IMG/VR virus record: IMGVR_UViG_3300045996_000280
Location: 1-48,876 of that record
DNA: 48,876 nt
DNA from: a virus
Strand: one strand, 5' to 3'
The notes under the pieces are model-generated. The model did not search any database. It was not told where the DNA came from and saw nothing but the letters and a program-made list of their open reading frames with translations. Positions 8,638-18,053 of the stretch are shown piece by piece. The translations under genes and the position numbers were made by a program. Within the stretch, counting starts at the first letter, position 1. Every line of letters begins with the position of its first letter.

Positions 8638-9606
8638 TTATCGTTTCGTCCCTAGTTTGCCGTCAGGCGTAATGAATCGAGTACCCGGAGGTAGCCGGCT
8701 ATAGTCCGCATCAGAAGTGACACGTACTGGCTGTGTTTGTTGTGGTGTCGTAGCACCCGGATTGGGGCGGGTAAACTGCTGTACTGGCTGTGGCCCATTA
8801 ACTGCAACCCCACCCATAGCACCCAAATCAACCTTGCCTTCTTGTGTTGCACGAGCACCGGCTTGGCGATCCTGAACACGCATACGGTTGTACTGGTTGG
8901 CTAGATTCATGAGGCGCTCAGCTTCTACCTCATCACCCCGGGCCAGAGCCTCTTGAGCAGCTGCAAAGGTTGCTGTTGCTGCCTTCTCGAATCCCATCTT
9001 CCCGGACAACAGAGCAGCCTCGATATCGGAGGCACCACCCGAACCACCGCGCACATACTTACCAGCCTCAATGGCCTGGCCTTGTGTCTTACGTGCCTCG
9101 TCTCCACGAACCCGCTCCAACTCAGCTTGGCGCAGAGCCATCTGACGCTGCTTCTCGGATTCCTGAACCACACTGCGGTGTTGCTTCAATAGCATTTCGC
9201 CCATAGCCCGTTCTTGTGGGTCTTGGGACATAGCCATTTGCTGTGCCCCGTTCTCAAGAATCTTCAGGTCTGAGTCCGATAGCTGGGCGCGAGCAGCGCC
9301 TTTGGCACCAGCGATTTGCTCACCCAAACTGCCCCGTGAAACAGCGGCCTTGTCTTGCAGCAGGCCACTTTGAGCAAAGATGCCGGGCAGACCAGCTGCC
9401 GTGGTTTCATTTCCTAGCCGTGAAGCCTCAAGTTTTAAAGGATTGTTTTGCTCATTAAAAAGAATATCCTGCAAAGCCTGTTGTTGATTTAACTTGTCAG
9501 CATTCTGAGCAGACTCAAATTGCTGTAGGCCGTACTCAACAGGAGCCACAGAATACTGACCAAAGATTTGTGCTAGGTTTGGATACTGTGCATTAACCTG
9601 TGCCAT
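8638..9606 (-). CDS. Probable internal virion protein, Gln/Ala-rich
   Basis: A 322-residue, largely helical protein rich in Gln, Ala and charged residues, with a Pro/Thr/Gln-rich linker near residues 270-300 and a basic end. It sits directly between the 440-residue protein and the giant ejection protein, with no gap on either side (one-base overlap upstream, adjacent downstream). This trio resembles the gp7/gp20/gp16-like ejection cluster of P22-type phages by position. No sequence motif proves it. Confidence 0.65.
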   Translation of the reverse strand: MAQVNAQYPNLAQIFGQYSVAPVEYGLQQFESAQNADKLNQQQALQDILFNEQNNPLKLEASRLGNETTAAGLPGIFAQSGLLQDKAAVSRGSLGEQIAGAKGAARAQLSDSDLKILENGAQQMAMSQDPQERAMGEMLLKQHRSVVQESEKQRQMALRQAELERVRGDEARKTQGQAIEAGKYVRGGSGGASDIEAALLSGKMGFEKAATATFAAAQEALARGDEVEAERLMNLANQYNRMRVQDRQAGARATQEGKVDLGAMGGVAVNGPQPVQQFTRPNPGATTPQQTQPVRVTSDADYSRLPPGTRFITPDGKLGTKR

Positions 9607-10928
9607 TACATATCCCCGTAGTCGTCATACACTGGACCAGCTAACGTAGCGGGAGGTCCCATAAACTGGCCCTGGTTGAAGTTGTCATAGCCTTGGAAGT
9701 ATTGCTTACCCATCGTGCCAAGCTTGTCCATCAAACCACTCTGGCGCAGCACGTTGTAGAGGTCCTTGTATTGGCTCATTTGTGCAGCACTCTTCTGGTT
9801 GAATAGGCTGTTAAGTTGTGGTGCTTGACGCGAAGCCATTTCAGCAAGTCGTGCCTGTAGCTCAACACTGCGAGGACCATATTGACTGCGACGACCAGAG
9901 GCAGCATCCTTACGGGCAAGCTGTTGTTCCAGTGTTTGGGCATATGCCGAGTTGGGACTAAACAACTGTTGAAGCTGCCCAATCTGACCTTGAATATCCT
10001 TCTTAGCTTGGTTGGCACCATAGAGGCCCAAACCAGCCGATGCCAGGGTGTTACCCAGGTTCTGGCCTCCCTGGCCCTGCATACCCAGTGCATTCAGGCC
10101 CTGTCCAAACAGGCTACCTAGGCCACTGGTTAGACCTCCTTGCATTGCACCTTCACCCACGCTGTCTCCCTTCATTGCCGCGCCAGCAGCACCACGTAGA
10201 ACACCTGTACCAACCTTGCCGAGCATTCCACCGGTGGCCTTGTTGTATTCGCTGTAGGTGTCTGAAATGTCTTTCCATGTGCTTGAGTTATCAGCTGCCT
10301 GGTTGACACCATTCATAGCACCTCCAAACATTTGGGAGAGGCCAGGTAGGGCACCTTGTAGGGCACTTTGAATAATCTCACCACCGTTGGCCCAGGCATT
10401 ACCTGCACCAGCTGCTGCACCGCCCACAGCTTGACCGGCCTGAGCACCAATACCAGCAGCTTCACCAGCAGCGCCAAACCCTGCCCCCATACCCTGTGTG
10501 CCATAGTAGGAGGCAATTAGCTGGGCAATGGCATGACTGCCCCGGCTGTTGCTTGTGTCAACGCCCTTGTTCTCCGCACTTTGGTAAGACTCCTTGGTAG
10601 GACCTCCATATTGGTTTACATAGGGGTCATACTCCTTACCCGTAACCTTGCCCATGAGCTTGGCACCGAAGGGGTCCCCAGCACCAATGAGTAGTTGGGT
10701 GGGGTCCTTCTTAAACTTATCCTCCCAATCCGCCAGCTGACTCATTTCAAAGTCACCCAACGAATCAGCATACTCACTTACATCACTACGCCAATCCGAC
10801 ATCCAATCAGGTGCCCAACCTAGGTTCTCTAGGATCGCACCCCCGGGGTCAAACATATTCCCGATGGTGTCTCCATGATCGCCACTGAATAGGCCACCCG
10901 GGTCTACAAGATCACTAAAAAATCCCAT
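9606..10928 (-). CDS. Probable ejection protein, glycine/alanine-rich
   Basis: A 440-residue protein with repeated VDPGG/FDPGG motifs at the N-terminus, a long Gly/Ala-rich core (about 135-320) that looks membrane-active, and a Gln-rich C-terminal helix. Virion proteins with this composition are usually carried in the capsid and enter the envelope during ejection. The stop overlaps the ATG of the next gene by one base. I do not recognise an enzymatic domain. Confidence 0.65.
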   Translation of the reverse strand: MGFFSDLVDPGGLFSGDHGDTIGNMFDPGGAILENLGWAPDWMSDWRSDVSEYADSLGDFEMSQLADWEDKFKKDPTQLLIGAGDPFGAKLMGKVTGKEYDPYVNQYGGPTKESYQSAENKGVDTSNSRGSHAIAQLIASYYGTQGMGAGFGAAGEAAGIGAQAGQAVGGAAAGAGNAWANGGEIIQSALQGALPGLSQMFGGAMNGVNQAADNSSTWKDISDTYSEYNKATGGMLGKVGTGVLRGAAGAAMKGDSVGEGAMQGGLTSGLGSLFGQGLNALGMQGQGGQNLGNTLASAGLGLYGANQAKKDIQGQIGQLQQLFSPNSAYAQTLEQQLARKDAASGRRSQYGPRSVELQARLAEMASRQAPQLNSLFNQKSAAQMSQYKDLYNVLRQSGLMDKLGTMGKQYFQGYDNFNQGQFMGPPATLAGPVYDDYGDM

Positions 10929-10937
10929 GTTGTTTCC

Positions 10938-11291
10938 TTAAACGATGCCTACCCAAACAGCACCGTTCTTTACGTAGATGCGTTGGTTGGCAACACCGGG
11001 TGTGTCTGCCCGAAAATAGAAGTCTCCATTAACACCTAATGTGCCGGGAGGTGCCCCCACTCCACCACTGATAAGGGGTGAGATTAGGAGGGGTGAGTTG
11101 TTTTGAACCGCCGTACCTGAACCAGTTGTTGGGACACCATAACCGGCCAATGTGGTAGGTGTCCCTGTAATACCAGTCCAAGCAATGGAGATGGCCCCAG
11201 TATTGACAATGGTGCGTAGCTTCTCATACCAGTCATTCCAGAAGGAGTTTCCGGGTGGCTGTCCAATTGGTGAGGGTGGTAGGAACGCCAT
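10938..11291 (-). CDS. Small tail-associated protein
   Basis: A 117-residue, Gly/Pro/Thr-rich protein encoded two bases after the tailspike gene. The central part (TTGSGTAVQNNSPLLISP) and the end (GDFYFRADTPG, RIYVKNGAVWVGI) resemble short repeats found in tail fibres and their heads or tips. It is likely part of the adsorption apparatus, but no precise family is evident. Confidence 0.6.
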   Translation of the reverse strand: MAFLPPSPIGQPPGNSFWNDWYEKLRTIVNTGAISIAWTGITGTPTTLAGYGVPTTGSGTAVQNNSPLLISPLISGGVGAPPGTLGVNGDFYFRADTPGVANQRIYVKNGAVWVGIV

Positions 11292-11292
11292 A

Positions 11293-12954
11293 TCACCAAG
11301 CCGCGATGGCGGTGCGCTTCCAAGTATTGGTAGCTACACAGACATAGATGTAGTTGGAGTCCCAGCAGATTTCCCCTTGGTTACCCGCTGCCCCAGCACT
11401 TGCCGGAGTACGTGAGGTACGCAGCCTTAGGTTCTGCCCATAATGGTCAACACCAGACGATAGTACCAACATCCAAGGGGTACCACCCGCATATGGATAG
11501 AATGTATGCCCGTCGCTCAAATGCTCCAGGCCCTTGGCCTTTAGTCGCAAGGAACCGGCAGCCCCTGAGTTCTCCACAACGGTGGTGCCGTTACGTGTGA
11601 ACGTGAAGTTGGCGCCAGATGGGTCAAACTCAATGTTGCCGCTAGAACCATACATAGTGGTCTTTCGGGTGGAGTCCCAACGCCAGAGCTTTGTACCGTT
11701 AATCCGTAAGTCCAGGGTCTTACTGTCGGTTTGATCTGGGTCCGCAGTGAAGTCTACAAAGCCGTTGTACCCAAAGGATAGAACAGCAGCCCGGTTGGTA
11801 TTGCGCGGAATATTAAGGGCCTCCAGACGGTGGTCCTTGGCAAACGCCAATGAACTGTGCCGAGCGGTGTTTTGCTCCCACTCTGTAATATCGGTGTACG
11901 GTGCCGCAACAGTGTTAAGCTCCATACCACGTGTAGCAATCTCAGAGTATCCGGCAAACTTCAGGTTTACACAGTTTGAGCCGTTAACCAGGATTGCTGC
12001 GGGTACAGCGTTAGGAGAGGTCCCGGTACTGTGGAATTCAAGGTATGCACGGAACTCCAATTCGGTACCACCATCAATCTGAATTCCTGTGTTACCTCGC
12101 AGACACTTTACATAGAACTTGGATCGCGTACAGCGGTTGTTGGCGCCTGTCACATCTGACTTAAACCACATCCCGCGTTTACATAGATTAGTTGTGACAT
12201 TATCTACAGTGATGTAGAAGCATCCGCTGTCTGTCCCCAGCACGGTAGGGCCGGGCTGCACTACCACCCCCTCATCACAATTCTCAATGTGCAAGCTGCT
12301 CCATTCTTGGTATGACTGACTGCGGTAGCCAGTGGTTTGCGTCATACTCTCCGGAACAATACCAAGGCCAATAATGCCTGTCTTTCCATTGGCATCAATG
12401 CGGAAGTCACTCCCACCTGAGTAGAGGCGAGATGCCCTTACCATAACCATGTTGTTACTACCAGCCTTCAGGACTGTGTTTACTCCACGGCCACGAATAA
12501 GGATGCCCTTACCTGTGGAGAAGTCTGTACCAGTGTCTGGCAGCTTAATACCATCAGCATATGAGTCTGCTCCAGCCATCGGATTGGTTGTGCCATTCAG
12601 CAAAATGGTGCCCACACCCAAATCCAGAGTACCTCCCCCCACAGACACCAGATATGCGATTGCCGCATTAACTGCCGTATCGGAGGCGGTTGCCCCGGTC
12701 AGGTCAGCACCGAAATCTGCCAGGCTCACAGTCTCAGCATTCTTCTGATGCTGTGTACGGTCCACAGCACCTGTGAAGGGCTGCACCACTTTCACCATTG
12801 CATCGCCATCAGTGAGGGCACTGCTACTACCCAAGGCGTAGCGGAATGTTCCGGTAGGGGGGCTTGCCGAGGTGTAAATGTTGTCGTTGACATCATTGAG
12901 CCACGCCGCATTTACGGCTGGGGCCTGAAAGTCCACATAGGTTGTATCAGCCAT
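11293..12954 (-). CDS. Tailspike with right-handed beta-helix
   Basis: A 553-residue protein. The N-terminal part is a short virion-binding head. From about residue 95 it has VSLADFGADLTGATASDT, the usual start of a pectate-lyase-like beta-helix (the family pattern is VxxFGAxGDGxxDDT), followed by repeated Gly/Asn/Val strands. The C-terminus has a GEICWDSNYIYVCVATNTWK motif, frequent at the end of phage spikes. Such proteins bind and often depolymerise surface polysaccharide, so this gene probably fixes host range. Its ATG directly follows the stop of the gp10-like gene. Confidence 0.82.
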   Translation of the reverse strand: MADTTYVDFQAPAVNAAWLNDVNDNIYTSASPPTGTFRYALGSSSALTDGDAMVKVVQPFTGAVDRTQHQKNAETVSLADFGADLTGATASDTAVNAAIAYLVSVGGGTLDLGVGTILLNGTTNPMAGADSYADGIKLPDTGTDFSTGKGILIRGRGVNTVLKAGSNNMVMVRASRLYSGGSDFRIDANGKTGIIGLGIVPESMTQTTGYRSQSYQEWSSLHIENCDEGVVVQPGPTVLGTDSGCFYITVDNVTTNLCKRGMWFKSDVTGANNRCTRSKFYVKCLRGNTGIQIDGGTELEFRAYLEFHSTGTSPNAVPAAILVNGSNCVNLKFAGYSEIATRGMELNTVAAPYTDITEWEQNTARHSSLAFAKDHRLEALNIPRNTNRAAVLSFGYNGFVDFTADPDQTDSKTLDLRINGTKLWRWDSTRKTTMYGSSGNIEFDPSGANFTFTRNGTTVVENSGAAGSLRLKAKGLEHLSDGHTFYPYAGGTPWMLVLSSGVDHYGQNLRLRTSRTPASAGAAGNQGEICWDSNYIYVCVATNTWKRTAIAAW

Positions 12955-14421
12955 TTAATTTGTTCCCATATTTATTTTTACTTCTAGACCTTTAATACGG
13001 AAAGGACCAGAACCTGTGTATTCCCACTTAAAGGCTCTGCGCCTAAACCGCCCTAAGCGATCTGTGCTGGGACGCTCTTGGAAGAAGTTAATGTCTCGCG
13101 GAGTGGAGAAGGTTAGATAATCCGTATCCGTCCAGCTGAGTTGCATAGTCTCAGTGGATGTGATTCCCCGGTCACACCACACCGTTACCTGGGACATATA
13201 CTTTTGGTTGTATGTATCAAACGTCTGATTGGGTGTAATGCCACGGCAGGTGAAGCTGGTGGACGAATCCGTTCCCAAACCTTCTTGCATGTTGTAAACC
13301 GAACCATTTTGCTGGCGGATGAAGTAGCAGCTATAGCTACCTGACTTCTTCACATTCACACAACCAACCATGTCAAAGTAGGGGTTCCCGGCATAGCCCC
13401 AGCGTGTCCACAACTTGGTTGTCACGTCATACACAAACGTATAATTGAGGCCTGTGTATAAGACGTAGAACACATGCCCGGAGATTGCTACCATGCTTCC
13501 ACGGTAGTTGTCAAACTGCGCATTCAGACCACCTAGATAACGGGTTAGGGTTACGTCACCAATCCCGTCCATCTTCAGGTCTTCTAGAATGAAGACATCC
13601 GGCTGACCCTCTACGTTGTTGCCCACAAAGATTGCTTTGTTGCCCCACTGCGCATAACCACCTAGGTAGCCATTGAATTTAACAGGGGTGTCGTTTCGCT
13701 GTAGTGGGCTACCTGATGTATTACCTGCATCCCAGAAATACTCAATACTGTTGGTGCCGAAGATGGCAATGTAGTTGTTGAGCTTAATCGGTCTAACCGA
13801 CTGGTCAGGTAGAATCTCGCACGAGATGAAATCCCCCGCAGTCCACAACATCGGGTCATTGAGGTTGCTGTTGTATAGGTCCCCAGTTCCCGTCTTCAGC
13901 AGGAAGATGTAGCCGTCTAGGAACACTGGATAGGGCTGATGGGGAACCGGTAAGTCAGGTGCAGTGCAGGTAGTAACGGTGTCTGTGCTACTCAGCATCT
14001 TTAAAGAGGTGCCATCCGTGAGCACAACCGTTTGTGTACCGTTGTCATAGAGGTAATCTGTGAAACCTACCTCGCCGGTAATCGTGGAGAAGAACCCGGC
14101 ATAAACGTTGGAAATGCTCGTGGTTGCAACGTTATAGATATACAGGGTGTTGCCAATTACCCAATACAGCTTTTGAAAGTCTGCATTGAAATAAATACCT
14201 CGGGACTCTGCATCAGTAGCCGAGTAGAACAGACTAGTGCCCGGACGCTTTACAATGTGATAGTCATTTTCCCCAATTTCCTTGTTGCGCACTAGCTCTA
14301 CAAAGACGTTGAAGAAATCGGTGTCATATCCCGGTGTGTTATTACGACTAAACTGGGTGCCCAGTAATGGCACCATTTTGGTTTGATATGTTGACTGAAC
14401 TGGTGTTTTACTGAACGCCAT
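12955..14421 (-). CDS. P22 gp10-like tail accessory / packaged-DNA stabilisation protein
   Basis: A 488-residue, beta-rich protein resembling the P22 gp10 family, which closes the neck after packaging. Recognisable features are KRPGTSLFYS near the N-terminus, repeated blade-like segments, the hallmark IFGTNSIEYFW near the middle, and the C-terminal DRLGRFRRRAFKWEY motif typical of gp10-like proteins. The order, gp4-like gene then this gene then tailspike, is also as expected. It shares its boundary with the tailspike gene and overlaps the 237-residue gene by one base. Confidence 0.82.
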   Translation of the reverse strand: MAFSKTPVQSTYQTKMVPLLGTQFSRNNTPGYDTDFFNVFVELVRNKEIGENDYHIVKRPGTSLFYSATDAESRGIYFNADFQKLYWVIGNTLYIYNVATTSISNVYAGFFSTITGEVGFTDYLYDNGTQTVVLTDGTSLKMLSSTDTVTTCTAPDLPVPHQPYPVFLDGYIFLLKTGTGDLYNSNLNDPMLWTAGDFISCEILPDQSVRPIKLNNYIAIFGTNSIEYFWDAGNTSGSPLQRNDTPVKFNGYLGGYAQWGNKAIFVGNNVEGQPDVFILEDLKMDGIGDVTLTRYLGGLNAQFDNYRGSMVAISGHVFYVLYTGLNYTFVYDVTTKLWTRWGYAGNPYFDMVGCVNVKKSGSYSCYFIRQQNGSVYNMQEGLGTDSSTSFTCRGITPNQTFDTYNQKYMSQVTVWCDRGITSTETMQLSWTDTDYLTFSTPRDINFFQERPSTDRLGRFRRRAFKWEYTGSGPFRIKGLEVKINMGTN

Positions 14422-15134
14422 TACTGCCTCATCATGGGCGCGAAATACAACGAGGCTTCATCAGTTCCGAAGGACGTTGCTTCCGCTGTGTAAATCTGCA
14501 TCTCCTGCATGAGTAGCTGACGGTCACTGAGCGGCACACCATATTCCGGGGCAAGGGCTACAGCGAGTTGGTAAATGATGGCCTGATGCCATTCCTGGGG
14601 AAAGTCTGGAGTGTCTGTGCCAGAAACAAAATCCTCAAATGGCCGCTGATAAACAATTTTAATTTGTTTATTTGTAATGCCAGCTGTATCAGGTGTGGGC
14701 CATACAGTGATGATTCCGTAGTTCACCAGAGGCTGGTAGAACATCTGGATAGGACTGCCGGTGGAGCCTGTTGAGTAAATGGTGTTATATTCATAGATGG
14801 AGTGAATTTCCATCTCAATGTTGGCACCGGAAACTGTGTCCACCAGAAGGGCCTGCTGCATCTTCAAGGGGAACGGAGTTGCCAGAGTTTTGCCTACGCC
14901 AATCTCATAAGTTGCTGTACCAGCCACGGGAGTAAAGACATATTCCTTACGTGCCCAGAGAGGCATTCCTAGAGTCTGTAGCTTGGCAATGACTACGTTC
15001 AGTGCCTGAGCACCATTGGTGAGGTCCTCTGGGTCCGCCGTCTGGCCCTTAGCCAGTACACCCAGCTTTCGGAGAGCGGCGGAAATCAGTTGATCCCGGG
15101 TTAGTTCAAAGAGGGTGAATCCACTGGTTGCCAT
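14421..15134 (-). CDS. P22 gp4-like head-to-tail adaptor
   Basis: A 237-residue protein beginning with a helical segment LTRDQLISAALRKLGV and a second helix with ALNVVIAKLQTLGMPLW, followed by a beta-rich body and a C-terminal helix that contains QEWHQAIIYQLAVALAPEYG. This pattern is common in phage tail accessory factors that bind the portal, and its position before the gp10-like gene supports the role. It is a family-level inference without a diagnostic active site. Confidence 0.75.
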   Translation of the reverse strand: MATSGFTLFELTRDQLISAALRKLGVLAKGQTADPEDLTNGAQALNVVIAKLQTLGMPLWARKEYVFTPVAGTATYEIGVGKTLATPFPLKMQQALLVDTVSGANIEMEIHSIYEYNTIYSTGSTGSPIQMFYQPLVNYGIITVWPTPDTAGITNKQIKIVYQRPFEDFVSGTDTPDFPQEWHQAIIYQLAVALAPEYGVPLSDRQLLMQEMQIYTAEATSFGTDEASLYFAPMMRQ

Positions 15135-15137
15135 GTG

Positions 15138-15440
15138 TTAATCCGGTAGGTTGTAAAAGAGTCCCGGTGTCATGCAGCCAGGGGTTGCCAGTCCAGGGAC
15201 AGCAATGCTTTGGGCCAGAGTACAGAACTGCACAAAGACATCAGCAGGCTCAGGGCGCACCCAAGGAGGCACAATTGACTCCCTAGGTGCCCTGATGTAA
15301 AGCTGTGGATGCTTTACTTCCCAATCTTTAGAACAGACCTTCAGCCCGTCCCAACGATCTTTAATTTCGTTTGAAGGGAACTCAAAGCCGCACACATCGC
15401 ATACGGCAAGCCAAGTTCCGGGCCAAGGTTGTTTTCTCAT
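15138..15440 (-). CDS. Zinc-ribbon protein in the head-neck gene cluster
   Basis: A 100-residue protein with CDVCGFEFPSNE near residue 14 and a partner Cys in LKVCSKDWEVKHP, a treble-clef or zinc-ribbon arrangement, followed by RPEPADVFV. Small proteins with this N-terminus are common between capsid and tail genes in phages. The function is unknown. It overlaps the upstream gene in an ATGA junction. Confidence 0.65.
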   Translation of the reverse strand: MRKQPWPGTWLAVCDVCGFEFPSNEIKDRWDGLKVCSKDWEVKHPQLYIRAPRESIVPPWVRPEPADVFVQFCTLAQSIAVPGLATPGCMTPGLFYNLPD

Positions 15441-15682
15441 GGTTTACTCAACTGCGATTTGACAGTGGTTTCAAACCTATCTAGTCGGTCCCACAACTCC
15501 TGCTTGAACTCGCGGAAGTCTTCCCGACGCAAATAGTGTTCTTGGAAATGCTGTTGCCTCAGTTGGAGGTCTTTAATTTCCTGGCGGGCCGTGTCATGGC
15601 TGTTACGCATCTGAAACATGACGACACCAAGCAGGCCATTTAGAAGAAACGTGACGATTAAAACAATTACTGCGGTGTCCAT
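15437..15682 (-). CDS. Membrane-anchored coiled-coil protein
   Basis: An 81-residue protein with one N-terminal transmembrane helix (about residues 4-24) followed by a charged amphipathic coil ending LRREDFREFKQELWDRLDRF. The shape resembles spanin-like or anti-holin-like small phage proteins, but there is no lipoprotein partner next to it and its place among neck genes is unusual for lysis. The function is unassigned. Confidence 0.65.
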   Translation of the reverse strand: MDTAVIVLIVTFLLNGLLGVVMFQMRNSHDTARQEIKDLQLRQQHFQEHYLRREDFREFKQELWDRLDRFETTVKSQLSKP

Positions 15683-15708
15683 TTAGTTCCATTTCTATGC
15701 CCCTAGGG

Positions 15709-16002
15709 TCATGCCCCGTAGCCAACATAAGCAACGGCACCCGTACCTGCCACCACCACGGTTAGACCAATATCACAACGCAAGGCGTTAACAAACACCA
15801 CGGCGTTGTAGACACCAGTAGCTGGAATCTGTAGGACCGCGACAACCTTACCTGTTGCCGTTACTTCGTCATAAATCGTGACAGTTGCAGCGTTGGTGCC
15901 GTCTGCCGTAAGCTGAATGCTGTTTACCGTACCCTTGCCGGTACTGAGTAGGGTTGTGCTACCTGCTGCAAGGGCACCACTCGATAGTGCTGTGGTTTTC
16001 AT
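15709..16002 (-). CDS. Small beta-rich virion protein
   Basis: A 97-residue, Ala/Thr/Val/Gly-rich protein with alternating beta-type sequence and almost no charge, as in head decoration proteins. It lies between two minus-strand terminator-like hairpins and the neck genes. A role on the capsid surface is inferred from composition and context only. Confidence 0.65.
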   Translation of the reverse strand: MKTTALSSGALAAGSTTLLSTGKGTVNSIQLTADGTNAATVTIYDEVTATGKVVAVLQIPATGVYNAVVFVNALRCDIGLTVVVAGTGAVAYVGYGA

Positions 16003-16017
16003 ATTTCCCCTTAAAAG

Positions 16018-16041
16018 AAGAGGGAGCCGTAGCCCCCTCCC
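16018..16041 (-). terminator. Terminator-like hairpin with UACG loop
   Basis: Read on the minus strand, the stem GAGGGGGC / GCTCCCTC (16020-16039, one G-U pair) closes a TACG tetraloop and is followed by TTCTTTTAA. It sits between two virion genes, so it probably reduces rather than stops transcription towards the neck genes. Confidence 0.75.
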
Positions 16042-16047
16042 TATTGT

Positions 16048-16479
16048 TTAACGCACGTAGCGAATGCTGATGTAAAGCTCGCCTGCCGTTGGGTTGCCGG
16101 TCGTTGCCGTGCCCGTGAAGAGCAGAGCAGTATCGGACGCCAGCGGAAGGTCATTGCCTTGCATAATCAGCGTTACGGGGGAAACAGGACCAGCTGCACC
16201 GGCAGCAGGGGTGTTAACGTCAAAGGCACTGGCAAACTTAGTTGCCGTGCCAGTCACACCAATGCTGAGAGTTGCCGCAGTAACACCGTTGCCTGAGAAA
16301 GCCGTTTTCTTCCAATAGTCAAAACCAAGAATGGTTGCATCTGCTGGGAGAACAGCTTTCACGGAGGCAGCACCGCCTGTCGTGAAGTCTGCAAACGTCA
16401 ACTTAACAACCTTCACATGGCAGTCTTTGTCCATGTTGGTTGCAGTTGGGTTTGCCTGCTCATTAAAATTAATTGCCAT
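16048..16479 (-). CDS. Probable capsid-associated decoration protein
   Basis: A 143-residue protein rich in Ala, Thr, Gly and Val, with beta-type alternation and a GELYISIRYVR end. It is flanked on both sides by terminator-like hairpins and lies directly downstream of the major capsid gene, so it is probably expressed at high level with the capsid. Decoration or head completion is the likely role. No specific family is recognised. Confidence 0.65.
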   Translation of the reverse strand: MAINFNEQANPTATNMDKDCHVKVVKLTFADFTTGGAASVKAVLPADATILGFDYWKKTAFSGNGVTAATLSIGVTGTATKFASAFDVNTPAAGAAGPVSPVTLIMQGNDLPLASDTALLFTGTATTGNPTAGELYISIRYVR

Positions 16480-16490
16480 TTGTTTTCCTT

Positions 16491-16512
16491 AAAAAAGGAG
16501 CCCGAAGGCTCC
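16491..16512 (-). terminator. Intrinsic terminator with UUCG loop after the capsid gene
   Basis: On the minus strand GGAGCC-TTCG-GGCTCC (16497-16512) is followed by six T residues. It lies nine bases after the major capsid stop and is a textbook intrinsic terminator. Incomplete read-through here would set capsid mRNA above that of downstream tail genes. Confidence 0.88.
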
Positions 16513-16520
16513 CTTAAAGA

Positions 16521-17429
16521 TTAGGCACCAGCAGAGCCGAACAGCGCACGTGGGTCCGTCCAGCCGAAGCTGAAACGCATCGTGGCCTTATACTTGGCGT
16601 TCTCGGTATCAAAGTCCTCGTCCATACCAAACTCATCGGCACGACGCTCGAAATACTTCATGCCGTCCTTGACATCGGTGCGGATAAACCATGCATCGGT
16701 GTCGGTGAGGTAGTGGTTGGTGACAATCTTTGGGATCATGCCCATTGTCTTGAGAGCGTTGAGGTCGTTGTTTTCAGTACCAACACGGCCATCACTCTTC
16801 AGGATGCGGGATGCTTCAAAGATCGACTGACGCGGAATAATCAGAGCGTCCGGGCGGACGGCAATGGTTAGGCCACGGTCATTGGTGAAACCAGCGATGT
16901 CAATACAGGCCTGCTCAAGAGCAGCTTCTGACAGGTCAGAGGCGGTAGCCAGTACGTTGGACCAGGTGCCACCAGCGTAGTTGGGGTGAGCGCTGTTAAT
17001 CAGCGAAACACCATCACCACCAGTGTAGGAAGCGTTGAATGCACGGTTATAGACGTTGGCAGCAATCACTTCCTTGGTTTGACGCATAGAGAAAGCCAGA
17101 CCCTGTGCCTTGCGCTGACCAACTACGTCGTACTGGTCATCCTCATACACCTCACGGGTGATGACGAAGCCAGAGGCATACACCACATGGGTGTAGCGGG
17201 AAATGAAGCTTTGACGCTCGTTGTCATAGGTGATTGGAGCGCCTTCAGCCTTGACCGAAGCCAGACCGAATGAGCTAACACCAACGTCCTCTTCAAATGC
17301 CTTGCGGCTTGAGAATTTGTCGAAAAGCTTGTCCCACTCAGCGGGGTATTCGGCATAAGCCTTGCCCCACCAGGCATTGACGCCAGGCCACAGAGCTTTT
17401 GCGAAATTGGAACTGGTAATAACTGACAT
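16521..17429 (-). CDS. Major capsid protein, Mu gpT-like
   Basis: A 302-residue protein with the pattern of Mu gpT-type major head proteins: an N-terminal helical segment, then the GVSSFGLASVKAEGAP and YASGFVITREVYEDDQY region, a central SAHPNYAGGTWSN loop, RPDALIIPRQS, and the C-terminal RFSFGWTDPRALFGS. These HK97-fold proteins form the icosahedral shell. It is preceded by scaffold-like and head genes and followed directly by a strong hairpin, consistent with high expression. Confidence 0.88.
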   Translation of the reverse strand: MSVITSSNFAKALWPGVNAWWGKAYAEYPAEWDKLFDKFSSRKAFEEDVGVSSFGLASVKAEGAPITYDNERQSFISRYTHVVYASGFVITREVYEDDQYDVVGQRKAQGLAFSMRQTKEVIAANVYNRAFNASYTGGDGVSLINSAHPNYAGGTWSNVLATASDLSEAALEQACIDIAGFTNDRGLTIAVRPDALIIPRQSIFEASRILKSDGRVGTENNDLNALKTMGMIPKIVTNHYLTDTDAWFIRTDVKDGMKYFERRADEFGMDEDFDTENAKYKATMRFSFGWTDPRALFGSAGA

Positions 17430-17444
17430 TTTTTATCCTTCTAG

Positions 17445-18026
17445 TTAAGCCACACCAGCAGTGTTACCTGCGAGGTTGGACGAGTTGAGAGTAACTAGAA
17501 GCTTCCAGTTGGCCGAATCAGACATATCCGAATCAGGGCGCTGCGCCACACCTAGCACTTTGAGGGGAAGAGTTGCGGTAGTTGCACCAGCACCACCCAG
17601 AGCGGTCATCGCGCTCAGGCCAGTAGGGGTGTTCACTGCCGTGTAGTTCAGACCCATGTTCATACCAATTGCCGTAATGGCAGTGGCTGCACCAGCTTGA
17701 ACTTCATAAACAACTGACGGGTCAACACAGACACGAGCGTAACGAGCGGTGGAAGCCGCACGATATTGCCCGGGAGTGTTGAGGTTGGAGAAGTCAGGCT
17801 CAAAGCCAACAACCACACCAACGGGAAGACCCGTATCCGCCGAAGCGCGGGTAATAGAAGCAACGCCGTTAGCGTCAGCAGTACCACCCCAGTTAACTAC
17901 GTCACCAACGCCAACAACGGTCGCATCAGCGGCCAGTAGGGCGAAAGTCTCTACAGCACCGTTCCAAGCACTACCATTAACGTGCTTGACGGGGCGCAGG
18001 CCCGAAGGCCGGCTTACGTTTGCCAT
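17445..18026 (-). CDS. Head decoration / structural protein
   Basis: A 193-residue protein beginning MANVSRPSGLRPVKHVNG, a start frequently seen in structural proteins beside phage capsid genes, with a beta-rich Ala/Val/Thr body. It lies immediately upstream of the major capsid gene, the usual place for a decoration protein. The assignment is by composition and position. Confidence 0.7.
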   Translation of the reverse strand: MANVSRPSGLRPVKHVNGSAWNGAVETFALLAADATVVGVGDVVNWGGTADANGVASITRASADTGLPVGVVVGFEPDFSNLNTPGQYRAASTARYARVCVDPSVVYEVQAGAATAITAIGMNMGLNYTAVNTPTGLSAMTALGGAGATTATLPLKVLGVAQRPDSDMSDSANWKLLVTLNSSNLAGNTAGVA

Positions 18027-18053
18027 TTACATTCTCCACAAGGGAGATGCACT

